A stretch of 25,674 bases of DNA from a virus, in IMG/VR virus record IMGVR_UViG_3300009550_000059, positions 1-25,674 of that record; one strand, written 5' to 3'. Below are positions 6,313 through 15,619 of this stretch, one piece after another (position 1 is the first letter of the stretch; each line of letters opens with the position of its first letter). Both the position numbers and the translations under genes were made by a program. The notes beneath the pieces were generated by a model. It did not search any database and was not told where the DNA came from. It saw nothing but the letters and a program-made list of their open reading frames with translations.

Positions 6313-9300
6313 GCTAATGCCATCACTCTCAATCTTCTTGCACGAGGTACATGTACCTGTGATGTTGAAGTCATCACGAGTTTAATTCTATAATACCTAT
6401 ATGAAGGTAATTCATCTGCAGTAAATGTATATTCAACATAATCAAGATCTTTAGCATCTTGTCCATAACCATTTGATTTTGTAATAAAATCGTCTGTCGA
6501 ACCATCATTATTTGCAGAGTCAATAACTTCTCCATTCTTGTTCAAGTTTGCATATCCAGGAAATGGAACAAACACAGGATCAATTCCTGGTTGAGCATTG
6601 ACTGCATAGAATGCTCTAATGTCTGTATTAACATTAATATGAGCATCTAATATTATCTTCAAGGAAGATGCAGAATTTTCCAATTCCATTTCTTTGGAGA
6701 TGTATTGACACGCATTAGGATCATTATCAATAGTCTTTACTTGTGCGTTAGTAGCGTAACTTGTTACTGGATTATTAATTCTATTAGAAGTTAATATTGC
6801 ACTAATCCTTTGACCATCAATTACAGGACTCACCCAACTGTTAGTTGTATTGAGTGTAAACTTCATATTCAAAGACTTATTACCAGGAAGAGTTGTTAAC
6901 TTATTGTCTGCATTTACTTTTGAAGCAATCAATCTTGGTGTATTTAAGTAATTGCTTTCATTCGGAACTACAGCATCAAAACCAGTATCAAGGAATGATA
7001 TTTCATTACCACCCAAACTAGTTCCTGTAACAGTTCTTACATTAGCAGTAATGCTTGTCTGTGGAAGAGTTACATTAGATACTAGAGGTGTAATAATTTC
7101 AAAAGGAACATTTTGAGTTGCAGTTATCTTAGAACCACCAGCAGATTTTGAATTGTTAAAGAATAGTTGTGGGAATCCAACATCATTACTTCTGTCATCA
7201 TTTGTATCCTTATATTTCTTGGACATATCCAATTTAACATTGTAGGAATCAAATTTAATCTCATCAACTACATCATGCGTAGTATTAAGTCTCCATAAAC
7301 CAACTCCATCCAATTCATACTTATAAACTGGAGTTCCAACTGGATAATCAACTGAAGTTGAACCTCTTACAATATTTCCACCAATTGTATTACCTGAAGT
7401 ATTTGTATACTCGATAATTTCATCACCTATTCTTAGAAGTCCAACGTTAGTAGTTCCTACACCTACATTCTCATAGTTGGTAAAGATACCAGCATTTTCA
7501 ACTGATATTGCTGCTGTAGATCCTACAGGATAAGCAGTAGCAAGTTTTGTAGGAATAGAATCTGATTCTATCTTTGCTAATGTTACTTTATTGTCAGTAG
7601 AATACATTCCATGATTCTTATGATTGACATTGATGGTTAATCCATCATTTACAGAAACAATAGAACCTATCTGAACATCTCCTCCGTTTGCATTATTCAA
7701 TACTGTAGTAATACCAGCATTGTTAATGAAACTCAAAGTATTTGCTGAACCTACAACAAAGTTGCCTTCAACATTGTCGAGAATTAATTCAGAAGTGCTG
7801 CCAATAGATGTAACAGTCATCTTAGCATTTCTTCCTATAGAATTAGCACCAATAGTTGCTATTCCTACAACATCACCTATTTGATATCCAGTACCACCGT
7901 TAGAGATAGTTGCACCAGATGCAACGATTGATCCTCCATTGATAGTAATGTTTGCAGTTGCATTTCTACCATTACCAGTAAGAGTTACTAAGTTGACTCC
8001 AGTAAAGGTTAATTGACCAGATGCTGGAGTATAACCTAAACCTGCATTGGTTATATTAAGACCACCTGCAGTTCCAGCAGAACCAACATAATCACCAGTT
8101 GCCTGAGTTCCACCTTGAACAACAGTATTGCCTAATAAGAAGTCTGTGTCACCAACTGTTGTACCAAGACCAACTCTGACTTGTCTAGAATTGATTTCTA
8201 GAGAATCTGGCATTAGTTGAGCAATTTGTCCGTTTCCTATATCTAATTGTGGGTTATAAGTATCAAATGAACCACTTTCTATAAAGTCTGCTCTATAAAG
8301 AGTAAACTTAAGGTCTTCCCACTGACTTGGTTCCCATGTAGAAGCATTTTGAGATTTAAACAAACTTCCAAGTATTGGTTGATTAGAAACAAAGGTTTGA
8401 TTAGTTACATCATTTTCACCAACTCTGGAAATATAAACACTATATTTTGCTGAATTAGATAGCATTACCATTGCATATTCTCTACCTGCTTCAAGATAAA
8501 CAGGTGCATCAAATTGGAAAGTAGTAGACTGAGTAGCATCAGTAGATAATACTACTTCATCAGGATCTAATGATACCTCTGATAATGGAACTATAGTTTG
8601 TGTAGGTACTCCATTCTCCATAGTTCTGATAGAGAATATAACGGGAACACCCATGTCATCTTTTGTTCTGAAGAAAACATCACATCTAGTTAAGAATACA
8701 CCTTCAGGATTATCGATTATAAACGATTGTGCTAATGGGTCACCACCTCTTTGCCATTGAGCAGTCAATACATCTTGAGTTGTAACACCTAGAGTTGCAG
8801 TTATGCTGTCTTCTGCTGTTACTTCATTAATAGTGACTGTAGCATTTCTAGTCGAAATAATATCTTCTCTTACTGTATCAAGACTACCTTGTGCCATGTA
8901 ATCTTGTTCTGCACTCGTAGTAGCATCTTGAGCATTGCCAGCATCACTTGATAATCTAAACAAAGATCTACCAGTTGCAAAACTAGGGAAAGTATTATTG
9001 TTTGGATTAGGAATAAAGAAAGAACCCAATAAAGAACCTGATAGTGAAGAAATCAAACGTACACTGCTAATAGTTGCTTGAGCACCACTAGATTGACCTG
9101 TAAGAAGCATTCCAGAAGCAACCCACCCATAGAAGTCAGTTTGACTTATATCCGCTAATCCAGCAACATCTACGTTCAATAAAGTTGATGAAGATGTATA
9201 TGTTGTAGGGATTGAACCTGATGTATATGGATCTTCTGCATAGGTTCTTGAAGGAACATTAAATGCACCTGTTCTATGATTAGGATTTGCAACCCTAAAT

Positions 9301-12300
9301 TGAATATAAGCAGAAGAACTATTTCTATTTGAACCAGAGTTCATTCTTCCAATTACAGTTTCTCCAACTTGGAATGCTCCTGATGACATGCTTATTTGCA
9401 ATAACTTAGGAACACAGAAACGTGATACTTCTCTGCCAGCAAAGAAGGCATATACTCTAGTTAATGGTTTAATACCTTGAGCAGTAAACTGAACATTCCT
9501 TGACCTTACAAAAGTAATAAGTTCTCTACTTACTACTCTATCACCAAGAGAAACATCATCTCTGGTTTCTGTTACTAGAACTTCTCTACCAGATCTTTGT
9601 CTACGTTGATCTTGTAAAGTTGCTGTGGATTCCCTTCTAAATCTTTGCTGTGTCCTACCTAGAGATCTACCCCATGTGCTAACAGATGTTTCTTGTCTAG
9701 TATCTCCAGCCCATGTTACTCTCCAAGAATCCCACGCAGTATTAACAAATCCAATCTGAGGGTCTCTTCCTAAAATTTGACGTGCTCTTGCTACTTGTGA
9801 TGAGAAATTACCTTCTACGATTGTTCTTGCTTGTATTCTGACAGTATCTGTCCAAGTATCTGATTGTGGTGTTAATGATAAAATGCCATTCCAGAAAGGA
9901 ACAATAAATGGTGTTACACTAACTGACCTAGTTGCAAATTCTTGCTTAAACCATTCAACTTCAGCATAATCTAGAGTGACGATACCATTATTACGTCTAA
10001 CATTAACTCCTTCAATTTGAGCAGTAGTAGGATCTTGTGTTGCATCAACATTAACTACAGGACCAAACATAAGGTCAACTGAAGTTGTATAATGGCTTGG
10101 TCTCAATTCCTTGTTCTTTGTATCAATACTGTTCTTGATAAAACGCTCATCTTGAGACAAGAAGTTCTCAAAATTATCAACAAAGAATCCAGACTTAAAT
10201 CTGTTCAATCCATTTGCATCAGAAACAAAGAAGTTTTGAGTATTTGTTTCTAATAAAGATAATGCAGTATAATATTCTAAATTACTAATTCTTTGTTCCA
10301 ATCTTCTAATATCACTCATTGTATAACGAATGTATTCTAGAGAAGTAATTGAAACATCATCATCAATATTGCAAAGATATGGTGCAAGACTGATAGTAGC
10401 AAGTTCTATAGAATCATCAACTTTCGCTGGTTTTTGTGGTTGTGGTGAAGGTAATCCTGTTACTAATTGTACCCTTCCACTCTTAGTCAAACAAACAACA
10501 TCTACTCTACCCACATAATGAGAGAATGTAGTTAAAATATTCTCATCAGATGCTAAAATACTATTTGAAGAATTACCAGAAGAATCAAAATTCCTTCCTT
10601 TGAATTCTAATGGAGATCTAGAACCTTCAGTAACAGTATATTCATTAACTCTTGGTCTAATATCAATTACATCACTATTTTTGATATTTTCATAATATGG
10701 TATTTCATTGCAATAATCAAAGGACTCATATGAATCTATAGTTGTTATATCACCAGTATCATTGGTATCATAATAGGCACTTAAGAAATAAATTTTAATT
10801 TGCTTAGAAGGTGCTTTTACATCCTCATTCTTAGTAATAAATCCCTGATTGTATTGAGTAGTTTCTTGTCCAGTAGAGAAACTATAATTATCTGTTATGT
10901 CAAAACTAGATTCGACTATAGTTGTTATAATTGCCGATACATTTGATTCAGAAGAAGAAATACTCTCTCCTTCTGTAAATTGACCATCATTTTTATAGAT
11001 AAACTCAATTTGAGATGGTGTAACAATACTTGCTACAATAGCAACTGCACCACTGGTTTGTCCCGTAATTTTTTCACCTACAACATATTCTGCAGTAGTA
11101 TTTGATGGACTTGTAATAGTGTTAAGAGTTGCTTTTGGTGCTGCTGGTGCATTAGTATCCCCAGACTCAAATACAGCATGTAGATCAATTACATCAGGAG
11201 TATTGAGAGAAATAACCTCATCTTCTACTCTTGTACCAAAAGGATAATTGCCATGAGTTAGACCATTATTTAATGTTGTTGTTCCTATACCAGAACCAAC
11301 AAGAATAGACTTATCAACAACAATAGAATTAACTCTATTTCTTATTTTAGTTTTTGATGTTGGTTTTACTTTTGTTAATGTGGTTATAAGAGTTGCATTA
11401 GTTGTATCAGAACCCAAATTACCAATTTGTAAGGTTTTGCCACCATTAGTAAAGATAAACTTATCTGCACTTAATGTTTCGGTTGCCCCATCAGTTCTCT
11501 GTAAGGAATATCTTTCTTCATCGAATGGTAAGTATGACTCATTATCACCAGCATTTACTAAACTAGTTTTATTACCTGAGATACTAACATTATATGTTTT
11601 TCTAATTGTAATCGATGCATTTGTTAAATCAACATCTGATATGTACTGATTAGGAAGTTCAGTAAACAAACTATTGTCAGATGAACTTTGCAACTCTGTA
11701 GTTAAGACTTTAAAGTCAGTTACCTCTCTAACAGAAGTTGGCAAACTTCCATTTACTATACCATCAACATCAGCAACGTTTGTGATTGTTATAGTGTTTG
11801 TACCAATTGCAGTAACCTTACCATAAGTAGGATCATTTGATTTAGCAGAATTGCTAAATTGAACAAGATTATTTACTTTTACTAAAGTACCAGGAAATCT
11901 TTCATTAGGACTTGTAACTGTACTGAATCCACCAGAGGAAGCACTAATAGTAGCAATACCAATATTAGATGAAGTTGATTGAATTACATCAGCATTAAAG
12001 ATAGATGATAATCCAACAGTACCTGAATATGGTGTAGCACCAACATCTCTGGTACTAAATATGGATTTTACGTCTTCAATACCATGAGCAGTTACTGCTA
12101 TTGCAATCTTCCCACTTAAGATACCATTGACAATTATTGGTTCATTTTTAATGAAATCACCCGAAGTTTCATATACTTCTAAACTAGCATTATCTGTGAT
12201 AGGATTAAATAAGAATCCTGTTGCACCACTATTAGCACCTTTTATGTGAGTTGGTGTAGTAAGTGTGCTTTGTTGGTTTAGAGTAATCTGAGTAGTTGTT

Positions 12301-13721
12301 TGTACATCATATAGAGAAATATCCCACTCATTCAATACTGAATTATTATTATAGGTTCCACCTTCTAATGCAAAATCATATATTCTAGCAACACCTATCT
12401 CATTACCACCAGCAGTAGTATTTCCTGCACCGATTCTACTATCTCTCAAACTAACAATAGTATTATTTGCTGTACTTATTCCTGGTGAACCAAAAACTCT
12501 ATTTAATTTTAATGTTGGACCAGTATTATAAATTATAGACTCATCTTCTATAGTAAAAGAAGTACGTGGTTTAGGTGCATCAACAAGAGTAGGACGTACT
12601 TTTCTAACCTCATATCCCTTTACAAATGCTGTACCCTCAGAAACTTTATATACAATTTTATCTTCTGCTGGAATATCTCCACCTGCAGTAAATTCTTCAA
12701 TGTCATATAATCCGTTATTGCCTTCATTATCGTTTAATGAATCAAGAACAGAAACATCAAATGCTCCTAATGTATAGTTTCCAGACTCATCAAATGTTCT
12801 TTTTGCTAAAGCCTCTGTTAATTCTTTTTGAAACGGACTTGATGCAATTTTACCAGGTATCCTTAATACCCCATTTTCAACAGTTCCTAATTCTACAAAA
12901 TTAGAATCTTCAAAATCATCTAATGATTTCTTAAATAAAGATGCTGTAATCTTTAATCTATCTGCTCCTGGTGCAGCAAAGTTATTATATCCCTGTGAAT
13001 TATCATTTAAAGTTTCATCTAAATCAGATGTAATTATTTCTTCATTTACATTTAAACCAATTCTGTAGTTTGGAGTATTAGAATATTGATCTAATATTAA
13101 TGTCTCATCATCAACATTAACAAAATTCCCATGAATGAAATATACACCATTCTGAATAGAGAATGATGATCCTACAATAGCAGACCCTGATTGTAGTGTA
13201 GACGCAAATGGAGTATTAGCAGCAATCGAACTATTACCAAGTAAACCAGAAGTAATATCGGTATTACAAACTAATTCTTCACCATCACTAAAAGATTCAG
13301 TTGAATTATTGACTGTACTTGAACTCAAATAATTTACATAAAGAGTTAAATTGCCATTATCCGAATTTGTAGGTAACAATACTTCAGTAACATATGCAGT
13401 TACTCCAGAAGTTTGTCCCGTAATTTTTGTACCAACTAATTGATCCGCATATGCAGATACAGGAACACCTTGATAAGTATTACTTAATTGCAATCCTGTA
13501 TATTGCCTTTGATAGGTTGTATTGCCAGGAATTACTTTAGCACCATCTTTAAAGAAGTGCTGACCAAACTTTTCAATCTGGTTTTGTAATATTGATTGAA
13601 GTCCTGTTAACTCTCTTGCTTGGACTGGGAATCCAGGCTTAAACAATACCTTATGAAAATCATCAGAAGGATCAAAGTCGTCGAAATACGGAGCAACGTT
13701 TAGATTAGTTTGTTGTGGCAT
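6309..13721 (-). CDS. Giant DUF4815-type virion structural protein (tail/baseplate)
   Basis: This complete 2470-residue protein has an N-terminus (NVAPYFDDFDPSDDFHKVLF, KPGFPVQARELTGLQSILQN, then FGQHFFKDGAKVIPG, residues ~7-66) characteristic of DUF4815 phage structural proteins. Further conserved-looking blocks are DVIDIRPRVNEY (~1015-1026); RRLEQRISNLEYYTALSLLE (~1137-1156); an arginine-rich stretch (~1349-1380); SRNVQFTAQGIKPLTRVYAF (~1400-1420); GDPLAQSFIIDNPEGVFLTR (~1658-1677), running to GSLFKSQNASTWEPSQWEDL (~1780-1800); and the C-terminal SYRYYRIKLVMTSTS with VPRARRLRVMALA. Between these sit repeat modules shared with its neighbours. It follows gp8, where T4 has genes 9-12, so a baseplate or tail-pin/fibre-attachment role is likely, but direct equivalence to T4 gp9 or gp10 cannot be shown. 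ATG start; AAGGA overlaps the gp8 stop about 13 bases upstream. Confidence 0.9.
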   Translation of the reverse strand: MPQQTNLNVAPYFDDFDPSDDFHKVLFKPGFPVQARELTGLQSILQNQIEKFGQHFFKDGAKVIPGNTTYQRQYTGLQLSNTYQGVPVSAYADQLVGTKITGQTSGVTAYVTEVLLPTNSDNGNLTLYVNYLSSSTVNNSTESFSDGEELVCNTDITSGLLGNSSIAANTPFASTLQSGSAIVGSSFSIQNGVYFIHGNFVNVDDETLILDQYSNTPNYRIGLNVNEEIITSDLDETLNDNSQGYNNFAAPGADRLKITASLFKKSLDDFEDSNFVELGTVENGVLRIPGKIASSPFQKELTEALAKRTFDESGNYTLGAFDVSVLDSLNDNEGNNGLYDIEEFTAGGDIPAEDKIVYKVSEGTAFVKGYEVRKVRPTLVDAPKPRTSFTIEDESIIYNTGPTLKLNRVFGSPGISTANNTIVSLRDSRIGAGNTTAGGNEIGVARIYDFALEGGTYNNNSVLNEWDISLYDVQTTTQITLNQQSTLTTPTHIKGANSGATGFLFNPITDNASLEVYETSGDFIKNEPIIVNGILSGKIAIAVTAHGIEDVKSIFSTRDVGATPYSGTVGLSSIFNADVIQSTSSNIGIATISASSGGFSTVTSPNERFPGTLVKVNNLVQFSNSAKSNDPTYGKVTAIGTNTITITNVADVDGIVNGSLPTSVREVTDFKVLTTELQSSSDNSLFTELPNQYISDVDLTNASITIRKTYNVSISGNKTSLVNAGDNESYLPFDEERYSLQRTDGATETLSADKFIFTNGGKTLQIGNLGSDTTNATLITTLTKVKPTSKTKIRNRVNSIVVDKSILVGSGIGTTTLNNGLTHGNYPFGTRVEDEVISLNTPDVIDLHAVFESGDTNAPAAPKATLNTITSPSNTTAEYVVGEKITGQTSGAVAIVASIVTPSQIEFIYKNDGQFTEGESISSSESNVSAIITTIVESSFDITDNYSFSTGQETTQYNQGFITKNEDVKAPSKQIKIYFLSAYYDTNDTGDITTIDSYESFDYCNEIPYYENIKNSDVIDIRPRVNEYTVTEGSRSPLEFKGRNFDSSGNSSNSILASDENILTTFSHYVGRVDVVCLTKSGRVQLVTGLPSPQPQKPAKVDDSIELATISLAPYLCNIDDDVSITSLEYIRYTMSDIRRLEQRISNLEYYTALSLLETNTQNFFVSDANGLNRFKSGFFVDNFENFLSQDERFIKNSIDTKNKELRPSHYTTSVDLMFGPVVNVDATQDPTTAQIEGVNVRRNNGIVTLDYAEVEWFKQEFATRSVSVTPFIVPFWNGILSLTPQSDTWTDTVRIQARTIVEGNFSSQVARARQILGRDPQIGFVNTAWDSWRVTWAGDTRQETSVSTWGRSLGRTQQRFRRESTATLQDQRRQRSGREVLVTETRDDVSLGDRVVSRELITFVRSRNVQFTAQGIKPLTRVYAFFAGREVSRFCVPKLLQISMSSGAFQVGETVIGRMNSGSNRNSSSAYIQFRVANPNHRTGAFNVPSRTYAEDPYTSGSIPTTYTSSSTLLNVDVAGLADISQTDFYGWVASGMLLTGQSSGAQATISSVRLISSLSGSLLGSFFIPNPNNNTFPSFATGRSLFRLSSDAGNAQDATTSAEQDYMAQGSLDTVREDIISTRNATVTINEVTAEDSITATLGVTTQDVLTAQWQRGGDPLAQSFIIDNPEGVFLTRCDVFFRTKDDMGVPVIFSIRTMENGVPTQTIVPLSEVSLDPDEVVLSTDATQSTTFQFDAPVYLEAGREYAMVMLSNSAKYSVYISRVGENDVTNQTFVSNQPILGSLFKSQNASTWEPSQWEDLKFTLYRADFIESGSFDTYNPQLDIGNGQIAQLMPDSLEINSRQVRVGLGTTVGDTDFLLGNTVVQGGTQATGDYVGSAGTAGGLNITNAGLGYTPASGQLTFTGVNLVTLTGNGRNATANITINGGSIVASGATISNGGTGYQIGDVVGIATIGANSIGRNAKMTVTSIGSTSELILDNVEGNFVVGSANTLSFINNAGITTVLNNANGGDVQIGSIVSVNDGLTINVNHKNHGMYSTDNKVTLAKIESDSIPTKLATAYPVGSTAAISVENAGIFTNYENVGVGTTNVGLLRIGDEIIEYTNTSGNTIGGNIVRGSTSVDYPVGTPVYKYELDGVGLWRLNTTHDVVDEIKFDSYNVKLDMSKKYKDTNDDRSNDVGFPQLFFNNSKSAGGSKITATQNVPFEIITPLVSNVTLPQTSITANVRTVTGTSLGGNEISFLDTGFDAVVPNESNYLNTPRLIASKVNADNKLTTLPGNKSLNMKFTLNTTNSWVSPVIDGQRISAILTSNRINNPVTSYATNAQVKTIDNDPNACQYISKEMELENSASSLKIILDAHINVNTDIRAFYAVNAQPGIDPVFVPFPGYANLNKNGEVIDSANNDGSTDDFITKSNGYGQDAKDLDYVEYTFTADELPSYRYYRIKLVMTSTSQVHVPRARRLRVMALA

Positions 13722-13737
13722 AATTCGTTATTATTCC

Positions 13738-15288
13738 TTAGAATTGCAAAATGACTTTAATGTCTTCTTTTTGGTTGGATGATCTAGTAATAGAAGGTCT
13801 ATTATCAACATAAATTATATTTCCTGTGTATTTTTCAACTTCAGGACTGCCAATACCATTCGTAAAAGTTTGACCCAAGTAATATGTTTTATTATTTATT
13901 ACGGTACTGATACCGCTAAATGATGAATCAATGCTGAGATTAGACACTGATGCATGACTAATATCTAAACTTCCAGGTGCTGTTGGATTACTTGAGAACT
14001 GAACTAACTCATATCCGTATGTTGGGTCAGTTTGTGCTGTTCCAACTGTATTGAATCCTGCAAGAGTTCTATCTTGCCAGAACTTTAATACTCCAGTAGT
14101 CTGGTCATAACTAACAACTCTACCCACTGCAGTAGATCCTGCAGCAACTGTTTGTGTAAATTCACCATCCATAGTAAATACTGCACTACTATAACCAACA
14201 CCAGTTATTTTTAATGCAGACAAAGCACTTGCTTTATCAGCAACTAGTAGTGAAGATGGTGTTGCTTTTGGATTTTCTACAATTCCAATCCTAGCAAACT
14301 CATTTCCTGTTACAAAATCAGGATTCTCTGTATCATTTTCAATTCTAGAATATAAAAGAACATTGTATGCACCAAGTTCTCTATAGATATCAGCACCATG
14401 TCCTCCTTCAGGAGAAATGACAACATCAAGACTTGGTGAGGTAGTTCCAGCAGGAACTCCACCAGCAGCTAAATCAACATTGGCATAAGTGTATCCTGAA
14501 CCTTGACTAGAAACAACTACAGAATCAACTGTCTGGTCATTGTTGATAACCACTGTACATTCAGCACCAGTACCATTACCTCTGATAGGAACTCTAGTAT
14601 AAGTTCTATTTGCAGTACCAATACCAACTCCACGGTTATTAATGGTTACAATTTTAACTGAACCATCAACAGCATTATTACGAACAGGTGCATTATCCGA
14701 AGAAGTTGCCCAATCTGTAGGTACAGGAATAAAATTAGTCGAATCAAACTTTATAATGTCACTTGGTTTAATCGTATACAAATACTTCCAGATATATCCA
14801 TCACCACTTGTTCCTGCTGACCTTGGTTCTAAATCAATAAATGTAGGTTCATCTAAAGAAGATTTACCATTTGGCGTTTCTGGTGTTGTACCATTTTGAA
14901 GGCACTCATAAACTCTGTATTCTGAATTAAGAACATAATATGTGGCATTATATAAATTAGTCGCACCTGAAACTTTAGCAGTGTTTGTTCTGCTATAGTC
15001 AGCACGGTACATATCATAAACTGTACCTGATGTCCATAGGCGTTTTGGAATTACTTGTCTAGTGTCAGACGCAGTAATCTTTTTCAACGCAATCATATCA
15101 TCCCAATATTTGTTCTCTTCATTAAAACTATCTTTAGGTGCAGGAGGATTTTTCTCCCAATCAGATTGGTAATCAGTTGGATTGGGTAATCCAATGAATG
15201 AATAGTAAGAATTTGCACTTGAAGATACTCCAGCAACGAAGTTCTTTGCGTTTAATATTCTAATCTGATCAGTTATAATCGCAGACAT
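13738..15288 (-). CDS. 8: Baseplate wedge protein gp8
   Basis: This 516-residue protein has the order of T4 gp8 motifs: an N-terminal ITDQIRILNAKNFVAG with SYYSFIGLPNP; KKITASDTRQVIPKRLWTSG (about residues 69-88, compare T4 VIPRRDW); YNATYYVLNSEYRVYECLQNG (about 113-133, compare YNATESGAGWLVYRCLD); and GTSGDGYIWKYLYTIKPSD (about 159-177, compare GDGYVWEYLFEIPPD). Later comes a GGHGADIYRELGAYNVLLYSR block (about 293-313). gp8 sits in the baseplate wedge with gp7, gp10, gp6 and gp53. T4 gp8 is 334 residues; the surplus here includes GxGY-type beta repeats (VTINNRGVGIG, VVSSQGSGYTY, about 215-275) and a C-terminal beta region. No clear Shine-Dalgarno precedes the ATG; a double AATAAATA lies just upstream. 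Confidence 0.9.
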   Translation of the reverse strand: MSAIITDQIRILNAKNFVAGVSSSANSYYSFIGLPNPTDYQSDWEKNPPAPKDSFNEENKYWDDMIALKKITASDTRQVIPKRLWTSGTVYDMYRADYSRTNTAKVSGATNLYNATYYVLNSEYRVYECLQNGTTPETPNGKSSLDEPTFIDLEPRSAGTSGDGYIWKYLYTIKPSDIIKFDSTNFIPVPTDWATSSDNAPVRNNAVDGSVKIVTINNRGVGIGTANRTYTRVPIRGNGTGAECTVVINNDQTVDSVVVSSQGSGYTYANVDLAAGGVPAGTTSPSLDVVISPEGGHGADIYRELGAYNVLLYSRIENDTENPDFVTGNEFARIGIVENPKATPSSLLVADKASALSALKITGVGYSSAVFTMDGEFTQTVAAGSTAVGRVVSYDQTTGVLKFWQDRTLAGFNTVGTAQTDPTYGYELVQFSSNPTAPGSLDISHASVSNLSIDSSFSGISTVINNKTYYLGQTFTNGIGSPEVEKYTGNIIYVDNRPSITRSSNQKEDIKVILQF

Positions 15289-15302
15289 TTGACAGAAGTT
15301 TT

Positions 15303-15314
15303 TATTTATTTATT
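15303..15314 (-). promoter_or_regulatory. Overlapping AATAAATA octamers before gp8 (candidate late promoter)
   Basis: The minus strand reads AATAAATAAATA, which contains two overlapping AATAAATA octamers, each one base from the T4 late consensus TATAAATA. They lie in the 31-base gap between the fibre-like gene stop and the gp8 ATG, about 14 bases from the start codon. The short distance leaves little leader, so this is a weak call. Confidence 0.35.
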
Positions 15315-15319
15315 AAAGA

Positions 15320-15619
15320 TTATATAGATGGGTATATTGTCAATGTTCCATTCATTGCTGAGTGGTTTTGACAAACATAATAAAGAGTGTTTGGTGCATT
15401 AAAAGGAATCTGGAATTTTATTGTTCCAACAGCAGCACCAGGATTGGTAACACCAGTTTCATATTGAGTTCCAGCATCATAAGCACCAGAAGTAGTTTGT
15501 ATTCTAAATGGGTGACCACTTGCATTAACAACAAACTCATATGTTTGTCCTCTTGCAAGATAGAGTGTAGGATCCTCTGCAGCACTCAAATTACCTGGAC
15601 CAGTAAAGGTATAGTGACT
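15320..15619 (-). other. Cupredoxin-like domain with type 1 copper ligand set
   Basis: Codons for the four putative ligands were checked on the DNA: Cys491 at 15371-15373, His494 at 15362-15364, Met497 at 15353-15355, and His444 in GHPF about 141 bases upstream. The spacing His-47-Cys-3-His matches plastocyanin (His37, Cys84, His87). The Cys-x2-His-x2-Met loop has the length of amicyanin (Cys92, His95, Met98). Strand-like segments lie between. Confidence 0.65.

Noticed and set aside
15289-15319. Rho-independent terminator before gp8
   Set aside because: The A/T-rich gap has no GC-rich inverted repeat.
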